Translations under genes and position numbers: made by a program
Assembly (NCBI GenBank): GCA_963989385.1
Contig: OZ022503.1
Coordinates: forward strand, 53,876,858 to 53,940,857
Direction of reading: 5' to 3'
Length of the DNA: 64,000 nucleotides
Source: Ctena decussata
Lineage: Eukaryota > Mollusca > Bivalvia > Lucinida > Lucinidae
The notes under the pieces: generated by a model
Told to the model about the DNA's origin: nothing
What the model saw: only the letters and a program-made list of their open reading frames with translations
The model's database searches: none
Shown here: positions 1-10,925 of the stretch, one piece after another
Layout of the letters: every line of letters starts with the position of its first letter
Position numbering within the stretch: position 1 is the first letter of the stretch

Positions 1-339
1 TGTGTTTCAAGAGTTATAAGCATTTTCGCTAACTGATTACGGTTTTTCGCTAACTGATAACGGACGGACGGACTCACACAGTGATTATAGTGCAAACCTG
101 CGGGTTGTGCAATAAGAAGCTCTGCATACCAGTGGCTGGGCAATGTTAAATTACATAAGTATACAAACTTTGAAGCAAATGTACCAAGCGGTCCAATCTC
201 AAATACCCTAATATTTTTGTTGAAAAATATGTGAGAAGCTTTTGCACTGCAAAAGATTCTCATATTTTTCAACAAAAAATATCAGAAAACTAATGTAATC
301 TTTAGTTAACGTTTCGCTAAAATTTCTGATGTTGAATCT

Positions 340-405
340 GTAATACCCTAATATTTTTGTTGAAAAAAATGTGAGAAGCTTTTGTGCTTCTCATATTTTT
401 CAACA
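340..405. repeat. Representative satellite hairpin sub-unit
   Basis: TATTTTTGTTGAAAAAAATG...GAGAAGCTTTTG is followed at once by its inverted copy, CTTCTCATATTTTTCAACAAAAAATA. The arms are ~28-30 bp with almost no loop. The same hairpin recurs two to four times in every ~860-bp unit, sometimes with one arm shortened or missing (for example the variant at ~2160-2200). It is the most repeated structural motif of the array. Confidence 0.85.
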
Positions 406-975
406 AAAAATACCAGAAAACTAATGTCATCGTTAGTTAACGTTTCGTTAAAATTTCTGATGTTGAAATGTCAAATACCCTAATATTTTTGTTGAAAAAA
501 TGTGAGAAGCTTTTGCAGTGCTCGGTGAGGCCTCGTCACTGTTTTGCATGCCAGTGGCTGGACTAAGTTACAATATATCAGCATACAAAATTTGAACCAT
601 ATTTACCACGGGGTTCTAGAGTTATGCGCATTTTCAGTAGTTGGCCCTAAATTTTCAACTTGTGCTCGGCAAAGCCTCGTCCATCGAATAAGGTTGTTAT
701 GCGAGCGAGTCGTTAGACAATGTTGACATGTATAAGTATGCAAAATTTGGTCAAAATATCCTATGCGTTTCAAGAGTTATAAGCGTTTTCGCTAACTGAT
801 TACGGTTTTCGCTAACTGATAACGGACGCACGGACTCACACAGTGATTATAGTGCAAACCTGCAGGTTGTGCAATAAGAAGCTCTGCATACCAGTGGTTG
901 GGCAATGTTAAATTACAAAAGTATACAAAATTTGAAGCAAATGTACCAAGCGGTCCAATCTCAAATAACCTAATA

Positions 976-1892
976 TACTCGTCAAAACAAATTCCGCTGC
1001 AATTTTAATTGTGATATTGACGATTTTAAATATATCATTGTCAAATTATTTTGCTTTTAATTAGTTGCCACAACAGTTGTCCACGGAAAACTTTTTAATG
1101 TCTCAGTTTCCTGTTTGCGTGTACAGAGTTACCTCGCATAACTAGTAAACCATAGAAACTGCGACTAGGCGCTTACTGCGCATGCGCAATACCGTTATGT
1201 TTTTCTCGTTTAATACTCGAGAAACCGTACATTCTAGAAACATCTAAATCAAATCTGAAAAAAACTTTCAAATGGCAAACATTGCACCTTAAAGTGTGCA
1301 AGACTGTAAATTACCTCCCTTTGAATCAAAACTATAGGAAATTTGATTTTCAGATTATGGGCTTAACAGTCACAAATTTTAGTTTTGCTTTTCTGGACAT
1401 GTGAAAACGTTTCTTTGCAACATTTTTAAATGAGAATGCATCAGTTTATTGCAAAATTGTGTCAGGCATGCAGTTTTGAAATGTTTATGACAATGCCTCT
1501 GCAACTTTAGAAAGTTTGGCTTTTCTGCCTAAACTATGAAATTTAGAAGTGAGAAGTTATCGTGAAAACCGTTTTGAATTCCGATTTTCTTCTTTGTATG
1601 AAACATCTGGAATCCAAAAAATGTGTCTAAAAAATACATATCAGAAAATGAGAGTAAAATTAAAAGAAAAGGCCATTGTTTTCATGAAAAATCTCGGGAA
1701 ATTAGAAATAACCCCCCACTAAAAATGAAAGCTGCGCAAACTCTCTGTTTACATTAAAATTTTGAAACCTGTCTGTCTAGCAATATAAAAAGGTCATATC
1801 AGTACTACAATGACTCTTTAAGCTCATTCAGTATGGTACCTTTTCAGAAAAAGATGCTAAAGTTAATGCGGCGGAACTTATTTTGACTAGTA
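976..1892. mobile_element. 917-bp TIR element inserted in the satellite (Tc1/mariner-like MITE)
   Basis: The left end starts TACTCGTCAAAACAAATTCC. The inverse of the right end starts TACTAGTCAAAATAAGTTCC, and the match continues as CGC(T/C)GCA, giving terminal inverted repeats of about 27 bp with few mismatches. TA dinucleotides flank both ends (974-975 and 1893-1894). Removing the element and one TA restores the satellite motif CTAATATTTTTG. No transposase homology or long ORF is visible, so it is non-autonomous. The TA duplication suggests Tc1/mariner-type mobilisation; the family is inferred. Confidence 0.85.
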
Positions 1893-4800
1893 TATTTTTG
1901 TTGAAAAAAATGTGAGACGCTTTTCATATTTTTCAACAAAAAATATCAGAAAACTAATGTAATCGTTAGTTAACGTTTCGCTAAAATTTCTGATGTTGAA
2001 ATCTGTAATACCCTAATATTTTTGTTGAAAAAAATGTGAGAAGCTTTTGCGCTTCTCATATTTTTCAACAAAAAATACCAGAAAACTAATGTCATCGTTA
2101 GTTAACGTTTCGTTAAAATTTCTGATGTTGAAATCTGTAATACCCCAATATTTTTGTTGAAAAAAATGTGAGAAGCTTTTGCACAAAAAAATCAGAAAAC
2201 TAATGTCATCGTTAGTTAACGTTTCGTTAAAATTTCTGATGTTGAAATGTCAAATACCCTAATATTTTTGTTGAAAAAATGTGAGAAGCTTTTGCAGTGC
2301 TCGGTGAAGCCTCATCACTGTTTTGCATGCCAGTGGCTGGAATAAGTTACAATATATCAGCATACAAAATTTGAACCATATTTACCACGGTGTTCTAGAG
2401 TTATGCGCATTTTCAGTAGTTGGCCCTAAATTTTCAACTTGTGCTCGGCAAAGCCTCGTCCATCGAATAAGGTTGTTATGCGGGCGAGTCGTTAGACAAT
2501 GTTGACATGTATAAGTATGCAAAATTTGGTCAAAATATCCTATGCGTTTCAAGAGTTATAAGCATTTTCGCTAACTGATTACGGTTTTCGCTAACTGATA
2601 ACGGACGGACGGACTCACACAGTGATTATAGTGCAAACCTGCGGGTTGTGCAATAAGAAGCTCTGCATACCAGTGGCTGGGCAATGTTAAATTACATAAG
2701 TATACAAAATTTGAAGCAAATGTACCAAGCGGTCCAATCTCAAATACCCTAATATTTTTGTTGAAAAAAATGTGAGAAGCTTTTCATATTTTTCAACAAA
2801 AAATATCAGAAAACTAATGTAATCGTTAGTTAACATTTCGCTAAAATTTCTGATGTTGAAATCTGTAATACCCTAAATATTTTTGTTGAAAAAAATGTGA
2901 GAAGCTTTTGCGCTTCTCATATTTTTCAACAAAAAATACCAGAAAACTAATGTCATCGTTAGTTAACGTTTCGTTAAAATTTCTGATGTTGAAATCTGTA
3001 ATACCCCAATATTTTTGTTGAAAAATATGTGAGAAGCTTTTGCACAAAAAAATCAGAAAACTAATGTCATTGTTAGTTAACGTTTCGTTAAAATTTCTGA
3101 TGTTGAAATGTCAAATACCCTAATATTTTTGTTGAAAAAATGTGAGAAGCTTTTGCAGTGCTCGGTGAAGCCTCGTCACTGTTTTGCATGCCAGTGGCTG
3201 GAATAAGTTACAATATATCAGCATACAAAATTTGAACCATATTTACCACGGTGTTCTAGAGTTATGCGCATTTTCAGTAGTTGGCCCTAAATTTTCAACT
3301 TGTGCTCGGCAAAGCCTCGTCCATCGAATAAGGTTGTTATGCGGGCGAGTCGTTAGACACTGTTGACATGTATAAGTATGCAAAATTTGGTCAAAATATC
3401 CTATGCGTTTCAAGAGTTATAAGCATTTTCGCTAACTGATTACGGTTTTCGCTAACTGATAACGGACGGACGGACTCACACAGTGATTATAGTGCAAACC
3501 TGCGGGTTGTGCAATAAGAAGCTCTGCATACCAGTGGCTGGGCAATGTTAAATTACATAAGTATACAAAATTTGAAGCAAATGTACCAAGCGGTCCAATC
3601 TCAAATATCCTAATATTTTTGTTGAAAAAAATGTAAAAGCTTCTCATATTTTTCAACAAAAAATATCAGAAAACTAATGTAATCGTTAGTTAACGTTTCG
3701 CTAAAATTTCTGATGTTGAATCTGTAATACCCTAATATTTTTGTTGAAAAAAATGTGAGAAGCTTTTGCGCTTCTCATATTTTTCAACAAAAAATACCAG
3801 AAAACTAATGTCATCGTTAGTTAATGTTTCGTTAAAATTTCTGATGTTGAAATCTGTAATACCCCAATATTTTTGTTGAAAAAAAATGTGAGAAGCTTTT
3901 GCACAAAAAAATCAGAAAACTAATGTCATCGTTAGTTAACGTTTCATTAAAATTTCTGATGTTGAAATGTCAAATACCCTAATATTTTTGTTGAAAAAAT
4001 GTGAGAAGCTTTTGCAGTGCTCGGTGAGGCCTCGTCACTGTTTTGCATGCCAGTGGCTGGACTAAGTTACAATATATCAGCATACAAAATTTGAACCATA
4101 TTTACCACGGTGTTCAAGAGTTATGCGCATTTTCAGTAGTTGGCCCTAAATTTTCAACTTGTGCTCGGCAAAGCCTCGTCCATCGAATAAGGTTGTTATG
4201 CGGGCGAGTCGTTAGACAATGTTGACATGTATAAGTATGCAAAATTTGGTCAAAATATCCTATGCGTTTCAAGAGTTATAAGCGTTTTCGCTAACTGATT
4301 ACGGTTTTCGCTAACTGATATTGGACGGACGGACTCACACAGTGATTATAGTGCAAACCTGCGGGTTGTGCAATAAGAAGCTCTGCATACCAGTGGCTGG
4401 GCAATGTTAAATTACATAAGTATACAAAATTTGAAGCAAATGTACCAAGCGGTCCAATCTCAAATACCCTAATATTTTTGTTGAAAAAAATGTGAGAAGC
4501 TTTTCATATTTTTCAACAAAAAATATCAGAAAACTAATGTAATCGTTAGTTAACGTTTCGCTAAAATTTCTGATGTTGAAATCTGTAATACCCTAATATT
4601 TTTGTTGAAAAAAATGTGAGAAGCTTTTCTGCTTCTCATATTTTTCAACAAAAAATACCAGAAAACTAATGTCATCGTTAGTTAACGTTTCGTTAAAATT
4701 TCTGATGTTGAAATCTGTAATACCCCAATATTTTTGTTGAAAAAAAATGTGAGAAGCTTTTGCACAAAAAAATCAGAAAACTAATGTCATCGTTAGTTAA

Positions 4801-7610
4801 CGTTTCGTTAAAATTTCTGATGTTGAAATGTCAAATACCCTAATATTTTTGTTGAAAAAATGTGAGAAGCTTTTGCAGTGCTCGGTGAGGCCTCGTCACT
4901 GTTTTGCATGCCAGTGGCTGGACTAAGTTACAATATATCAGCATACAAAATTTGAACCATATTTACCACGGTGTTCAAGAGTTATGCGCATTTTCAGTAG
5001 TTGGCCCTAAATTTTCAACTTGTGCTCGGCAAAGCCTCGTCCATCGAATATGGTTGTTATACGGGCGAGTCATTAGACAATGTTGACATGTATAAGTACG
5101 CAAAATTTGGTCAAAATATCCTATGCGTTTCAAGAGTTATAAGCGTTTTCGCTAATTGATTACGGTTTTCGCTAACTGATATCGGACGGACGGACTCACA
5201 CAGTGCAAATTATAGTGCAAACCTGCGGATTGTGCAATAAGAAGCTCTGCATACCAGTGGCTGGGCAATGTTAAATTACATAAGTATACAAAATTTGAAG
5301 CAAATGTACCAAGCGGTCCAATCTCAAATACCCTAATATTTTTGTTGAAAAAAATGTGAGAAGCTTTTCATATTTTTCAACAAAAAATATCAGAAAACTA
5401 ATGTAATCGTTAGTTAACGTTTCGCTAAAATTTCTGATGTTGAAATCTGTAATACCCTAATATTTTTGTTGAAAAAAATGTGAGAAGCGTTTGCGCTTCT
5501 CATATTTTTCAACAAAAAATACCAGAAAACTAATGTCATCGTTAGTTAACGTTTTGTTAAAATTTCTGATGTTGAAATCTGTAATACCCCAATATTTTTG
5601 TTGAAAAAAAATGTGAGAAGCTTTTTCACAAAAAAATCAGAAAACTAATGTCATCGTTAGTTAACGTTTCGTTAAAATTTCTGATGTTGAAATGTCAAAT
5701 ACCCTAATATTTTTGTTGAAAAAATGTGAGAAGCTTTTGCAGTGCTCAGTGAGGCCTCGTCACTGTTTTGCATGCCAGTGGCTGGACTAAGTTACAATAT
5801 ATCAGCATACAAAATTTGAACCATATTTACCACGGTGTTCAAGAGTTATGCGCATTTTCAGTTGTTGGCCCTAAATTTTCAACTTGTGCTCGGCAAAGCC
5901 TCGTCCATCGAATAAGGTTGTTATGCGGGCGAGTCGTTAGACAATGTTGACATGTATAAGTATGCAAAATTTGGTCAAAATATCCTATGCGTTTCAAGAG
6001 TTATAAGCGTTTTCGCTAACTGATTACGGTTTTCGCTAACTGATAACGGACAGACGGACTCACACAGTGATTATAGTGCAAAGCTGCGGGTTATGCAATA
6101 AGAAGCTCTGCATACCAGTGGCTGGGCAATGTTAAATTACATAAGTATACAAAATTTGAAGCAAATGTACCAAGCGGTCCAATCTCAAATACCCTAATAT
6201 TTTTGTTGAAAAAAATGTGAGAAGCTTTTGCACTGCAAAAGCTTCTCATATTTTACAACAAAAAATATCAGGAAACTAATGTAATCTTTGTTAACCTTTC
6301 GCTAAAATTTCTGATGTTGAAATCTGTAATACCCTAATATTTTTGTTGAAAAAAATGTGAGAAGCTTTTGCGCTTCTCATATTTTTCAACAAAAAATACC
6401 AGAAAACTAATGTCATCGTTAGTTAACGTTTCGTTAAAATTTCTGATTTTGAAATCTGTAATACCCTAATATTTTTGTTGAAAAAAAATGTGAGAAGCTT
6501 TTGCACAAAAAATATCAGAAAACTAATGTCATCGTTAGTTAACGTTTCGCTAAAATTTCTGATGTTGAAATCTGTAATACCCTAATATTTTTGTTGAAAA
6601 AAATGTGAGAAGCTTTTGCGCTTCTCATATTTTTCAACAAAAAATACCAGAAAACTAATGTCATCGTTAGTTAACGTTTCGTTAAAATTTCTGATGTTGA
6701 AATCTCAAATACCCTAATATTTTTGTTGAAAAAATGTGAGAAGCTTTTGCAGTGCTCGGTGAAGCCTCGTCACTGTTTTGCATGCCAGTGGCTGGACTAA
6801 GTTACAATAATCAGCATACAAAAGTTGAACCATATTCACCACGGTGTTCAAGAGTTATGAGCATTTTCAGTAGTTGGCCGTAAATTTTCAATTTGTGCTC
6901 GGCAAAGCCTCGTCCATCGAATAAGGTTGTTATACGGGCGAGTCGTTAGACAATGTTGACATGTATAAGTATGCAAAATTTGGTCAAAATATCCCATGGG
7001 TTTCAAGAGTTATAAGCGTTTTGGCTAACTGATTACGGTTTTCGCTAACTGATAACGGACGGACGGACTCACACAGTGATTATAGTGCAAACCTGCAGCT
7101 TGTGCAATAAGAAGCTCTGCATACCAGTGGCTGGGCAATGTTAAATTACATAAGTATACAAAATTTGAAGCAAATGTACCAAGCGGTCCAATCTCAAATA
7201 CCCTAATATTTTGTTGAAAAAATGCGAGAAGCTTTTGCACTGCAAAAACTTCTCACATTTTTCAACAAAAAATATCAGAAAACTAATGTTATCGTTAGGT
7301 AACGTTTCCTTAAAATTTCTGATGTTGAAATCTGTAATACCCTTATATTTTTGTTGAAAAAAAAATGTGAGAAGCTTTTGCACTTCTCATATTTTTCAAC
7401 AAAAAATACCAGAAAACTAATGTCATCGTTAGTTAACGTTTCGTTAAAATTTCTGATGTTGAAAAATGTGAGAAGCTTTTGCAGTGCTCGGTGAAGCCTC
7501 GTCACTGTTTTGCATGCCAGTGGCTGGACTAAGTTAAAATATATCAGCATACAAAATTTGAACCATATTTACCACGGTGTTCAAGAGTTATGAGCATTTT
7601 CAGTAGTTGG

Positions 7611-8154
7611 TTGCTGGTTGCAAAGCTAATCGAACACACCCATTGCATAGCTGACAATGACTATGAAAAATAAAATGCAATATATATCTGGTTGTATGAG
7701 AAGCTTTTGTCAAAGAATGCAACCTACATTGTAACTGCCAAAAATCCGGACTACTCATCTTTACCCCAAACCCAAATTTGTTATAGTCATTTTAGATTCA
7801 TCATAGACAGGTCGTTTTTGAGCGGTATGCAGCTTTCAATTTTAACTTTAAACTAAGAAGCCACGGTCTCTAGAAAGCAAATAAAATGTATTGGCTACAT
7901 AGGCGATTTTGGTGCGGACCGCACTGTAGGGCGTATGCATATCTTGTTGAAAGCAAACTGACTGTGATTTTGATTCCTAAAGTAAATCCGTGAAATACAA
8001 ATAAAAGGTCAAAGGCCATGCGTCACCAGACGTTTGAAATGTTACAGAATAAACAGCCTTTCTTTTTCAGTGGGGTTGTATGCCCAAAATAAAAAATGTG
8101 TGTATTTACAGAGCATGGTAAGAAAATAGTGAAAGAAGCATAAGTACCAAACAT
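7611..8154. other. Spacer; right part belongs to an interspersed repeat
   Basis: No gene was recognised. From ~7995 the sequence (AAATAAAAGGTCAAAGGCCA, then GACGTTTGAAATGTT and the TGTGTATTTACAGAGC region) parallels 14876-15075. This marks it as a diverged interspersed repeat copy that continues past the foldback element at 8155. Confidence 0.5.
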
Positions 8155-8358
8155 TGGCCGCGACACGACAAAACCAACAATGTGATTGTGCACCCAGCGC
8201 AGACTCAGATCAGCCTGGGCATAGACCAAGACTGATCAGACTCTTCGCTAAGCGCTTAAAGGGTAGCTAAGGGACTAAGCTACCACCATGCGGACAGCGA
8301 AGAATCTGATCAGACTGGGCGCACAACCACATTGTTGGTTAAGTCGTGTCGCGGCTCA
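8155..8358 (+). mobile_element. Palindromic MITE, GCCGCGACACGAC family, copy 1
   Basis: Long inverted-repeat element. The left arm runs from GCCGCGACACGACAAAACCA into GCGCAGACTCAGATCAGCCT. The right arm is its reverse complement and ends GTCGTGTCGCGGCTCA. The short centre contains GGTAGCTAAGGGACTAAGCTACC. The first bases are degenerate (TTGG for TGAG) and the right arm lacks ~25 bp of the GGATGCCCAGGCTGATCTGA section. Five other copies lie in this window. No convincing target-site duplication is seen. Confidence 0.85.
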
Positions 8359-8513
8359 TATGAAGTTGTAAAATACTAGTTAAGAAATGGGCAGTTATTC
8401 TGTCTGAAATATACTCCTCACCAAAAGTTTAGCATATTTTCAAAGTAAATGTACCAGAATTATTAGAAATCATGCTATAGTTCTAATATTCGTTATGAGG
8501 ATAAATGCATTCT

Positions 8514-9140
8514 AGGAGGGGGGTGGACCGGGGGTGGGGACCCTAGGAGGGGGGTGGACCGGGAGTAGTGGACCCTAGAAGGTGGACGGGGAGTGGGGGA
8601 CCCTAGGAGGGGGGTGGACCGGGAATACTGGAATGGGGTTGGGGCCCTAGGAGGGGTTGGACCAAGAGTTGGGATCCATGGGGGGTTGACTGGGAGTTGG
8701 GGAGTCTAGGGAGTGGACTGGGGATGTGGACTGGGGGTGTGGTGAGTGGTCTGAGGGCGTAGACCGGGTGTGGACTGGGGGGTGTAGACCGGGTGTTTAG
8801 CATAGATTGGGGTGTGTGATGTGGATGGGGGGGGGGGTGCGAGTCGCTGACTTGGGATGTATGGTAGCGGCTTGGGATGTATGGTAGCGGCTGGGGATAC
8901 ACTGAGGTAGACTGGGTTGTTCCCTGGATGTTACATAGAATGGGATATATGTGGATTAGGGGCGTTTGACATGGACTTGAGTGGGTGAAGTGTGTGGACT
9001 GGGGGTGTGGAGTGGGAATATGTGGTGTCGACTGGGTGAAGTGGAATGATGGTGTGAACAGGGGGTGGTTGATGTGGACTGGGGAGGACTATGACTGGGG
9101 AGTGTGGTGTGGACTGGGGGTTGTATGGACTACGGGGTGT
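8514..9140 (+). repeat. G-rich minisatellite, first block
   Basis: 8514-8700 has ~30-bp units of the type GGGGGTGGACCGGGAGTGGG followed by GACCCTAGGAGG. From ~8700 they become shorter, degenerate TGGACTGGGGGTGTGG units, which fade out near 9140. Runs of 3-6 G are dense on the + strand. Just beyond, 9150-9260 is C-rich (CCACCCCACCC), so base skew flips. Long ORFs on either strand here are low-complexity shadows. Confidence 0.88.
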
Positions 9141-9353
9141 GGCGTGGACATCCAAAACCACACCAAAGCACTCGGCCACCCCACCCATACTGTCAATTCT
9201 GAGCAAACATCCCAAGTCCACACCACAAACACACTTCTGTCATCCATATCAACCCCACTCCCTCCCCTATGTACTGTGTGGTGTGCATTGGCATAAGTGT
9301 ATGGCTTGGGGGTGAGTGGTTTGGGCCAAGATTATGATACTGGCATTATGAGC

Positions 9354-9513
9354 GGCTGTAGTGTAGTGGATAACACTCCGGACTACCAATCATGGGGTCG
9401 CAAGGTCGATCCCCCGCTTCTTCGGTCTTTCGGATGAGACTTTAAACCGAGGTCCAGTCTCCATATGACCTCGTTGTTGGTGAGACGTTAAATCCGAGTT
9501 CACTCACTCACTC
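9354..9513 (+). mobile_element. tRNA-derived SINE with 9-bp target-site duplication
   Basis: The element is 160 bp. The head reads GGCTGTAGTGTAGTGGATAA, where TAGTGTAGTGG fits the pol III box A (TRGYNNARNGG). Further on, AAGGTCGATCCCC is a slightly degraded box B. The body contains TTCGGATGAGACTTTAAACC then GAGGTCC, a motif resembling the conserved central domain of the MetaSINE superfamily (recalled, not searched). The tail is a CACTCACTCACTC repeat. The direct repeat ATTATGAGC flanks it at 9345-9353 and 9514-9522. Confidence 0.85.
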
Positions 9514-9517
9514 ATTA

Positions 9518-9672
9518 TGAGCCGCGACACGACAAAACCAACAATGTGGTCGTGCGTACAGCACAGACTCAGATCAGCCTGAGCACCAAGTGGAGAGTCT
9601 GATCAGACTGGGCTGATCTGAGTCTGCGCTGGGCACACAACCACATTGTTGGTTTTGTCGTGTTGCGGCTCA
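9518..9672 (+). mobile_element. Palindromic MITE, GCCGCGACACGAC family, copy 2 (centre deleted)
   Basis: Both arms are present, from TGAGCCGCGACACGACAAAA to the mirror end TGTTGCGGCTCA. The central GGTAGCTAAGG...TACC hairpin and parts of the inner arms are missing, leaving 155 bp against ~235 bp in full copies. Its first bases are shared with the target-site duplication of the SINE immediately to the left. Confidence 0.85.
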
Positions 9673-9731
9673 TATGTCTTGTGCATATAACTGGAGAAAT
9701 AGGGTAAGTTTTCTACGCACAAGACGGGTGT

Positions 9732-9813
9732 TTTATCTTCCAAAACAATCTCACAGGTCTAGATCCATCTAGTTAGATAGATCTAGATCTTTGGGATTGT
9801 TTTGGAAGAGAAA
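9732..9813. repeat. 82-bp inverted repeat
   Basis: TCTTCCAAAACAATC and a nearby AGATCTAGAT-type segment on the left mirror ATCTAGATC and GATTGTTTTGGAAGA on the right, around an AT-rich centre with ATCTAG motifs. It could be a small foldback element. No target-site duplication was identified. Confidence 0.6.
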
Positions 9814-9904
9814 AATCCAACTTATAGCTGAATTACACTGATTTACATATTTGGGCTAATTTTAGATGGAAAAAATCCGGTCTTAAACTCAAATAAATAT
9901 GGTA

Positions 9905-10091
9905 GAGGAGAGTCGGGTAACTTCGGACAGCGAGTAAATTCGGACCGTGACATTGTTTCCTTTATAGGTCAGTTGTTTTGGAATTTAAACAAATTTAACT
10001 GAGAAAACAGTGGAAATCCTGATTAGACGTCTCATTGTTTTCAATGGTATGTCCGAATTTACCCGCTGTCCAAAATTACCCGACTCCACTG
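9905..10091. mobile_element. 187-bp Tc1/mariner-like MITE
   Basis: The left end contains GAGTCGGGTAACTTCGGACA and the inverse of the right end contains GAGTCGGGTAATTTTGGACA. The match extends through GCGAGTAAATTCGGAC, so the TIRs are ~37 bp. The right outer terminus reads CAGTGGAGTC when inverted, a CAGTG start common in Tc1-type elements. TA lies at both borders (9903-9904 and 10092-10093). There is no coding capacity. Confidence 0.8.
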
Positions 10092-10093
10092 TA

Positions 10094-10689
10094 CATAAAA
10101 TAGACAAACATTTACAATTTCATACATGTCGAATTCACATCTTGGGAACTATAGACTCTGAAGTAATTTTTGTAAAATCTAAGTAACAAATCTATTTGAT
10201 GATCAAACATGGTTGTTTGCTGTTAAGGTACATATGTACTGTTTATTGGCAAAAATTTATTTTCATGAATATTCATTTTTCTTGCAAACTGCTTATCTCC
10301 TTTATAAATTCTGAATCTAATCTTTAAAGTCCCAAATGGCCAGACAACAAAATTTAAAAAAATCCTTTGTCCAAAGGCTTGTGTCTCTGATATAATCTAA
10401 TGAAATTTTATAGAACCGTATTTATTTTCTTACTGAGTTCTCATTATATAATCACCCATGCCTTCTCAATATGTCTGAAACTAAATATACATATGTGGAA
10501 AATATAACGCATTTAACATAATAATGACATTTTCATGAAAACACATTTTTACACAAAAAAAATCTTAATAATGTAATATGTGATAAATGAGCTGTGAGAC
10601 ATTAAATTGTGTGGGTATACCTCAATGTTTTTCCACTATTTTTTTCAAAGTGAGACAACCTTTGGTACTTCCTTTTTGCTTCCCTGAGT
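10094..10689. other. AT-rich spacer, nothing recognised
   Basis: About 600 bp of AT-rich sequence with homopolymer runs. No extended ORF, tandem unit or inverted terminal repeat was recognised. Confidence 0.5.
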
Positions 10690-10774
10690 AGCATAGCCCT
10701 AGAGGGGTATTTGATAATTGATCTTTATTTCTCATTGAAACCATATGTTGTGACCCCTCAACTGAACCGTCTCT
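10690..10774 (+). mobile_element. Half copy of a palindromic MITE (GTGACCCCTCA family)
   Basis: TATTTGATAATTGATCTTTA then TTTCTCATTGAAACCATATG, TTGTGACCCCTCAACTGAAC and CGTCTC match the left arm of the complete palindromic copy at 17339-17539. The sequence then leaves the MITE at its centre of symmetry and enters a C-rich repeat. The second arm is absent. Confidence 0.75.
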
Positions 10775-10925
10775 CCACACCCCTTATACACACCCCACCC
10801 CCTGTCCACACTCCACCCCCTGTCCACACCCCTTCCCCCAAGTCTGCACCCCTTCCTCCAAGTCCGCACCCCTTCCCCCAAGTCCGCACCCCTTCCCCCA
10901 AGTCCAAATCCCCACTCCCCCTAGG
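10775..10925 (-). repeat. C-rich tract bordering the minisatellite
   Basis: Short repeats of CCCCTGTCCACAC and CCCCTTCCCCCAAGTCCGCA occur here. Seen from the minus strand they are G-rich and resemble the TGGACTGGGG units of the neighbouring array, so the repeat orientation reverses at about 10920. Confidence 0.8.

Larger units (their letters stand above)
1..7610. repeat. Satellite array, ~860-bp higher-order units
   Basis: Recurring landmarks, such as the segment starting TTTTGCATGCCAGTGGCTGG, lie at about 537, 2316, 3177, 4036, 4897, 5761, 6776 and 7508. Regular spacing is 859-864 bp; later units are ~1012 and ~733 bp, and the 1.78-kb first gap includes an inserted element. Each unit combines two parts. 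One is a single-copy half (the GCCAGTGGCTGG segments, TTATAAGCGTTTTCGCTAACTGAT and a GGACGGACGGACTCACACAG tract). The other is several ~130-140-bp sub-units, each with a hairpin and a CAGAAAACTAATGTCATCG segment. A 60-residue ORF recurs in most units but shows no protein family signature and is treated as chance. The array stops abruptly at 7610. Confidence 0.93.

Noticed and set aside
544..5950. 60-residue ORF repeated in the first satellite
   Set aside because: Open in most but not all units (lost in the last two), with no family features. Its conservation follows from unit homogenisation.
1..7610. CRISPR-like array of spaced repeats
   Set aside because: The units are hundreds of bp, the intervals are repeats rather than unique spacers, no cas-like gene is present, and the genome is eukaryotic.
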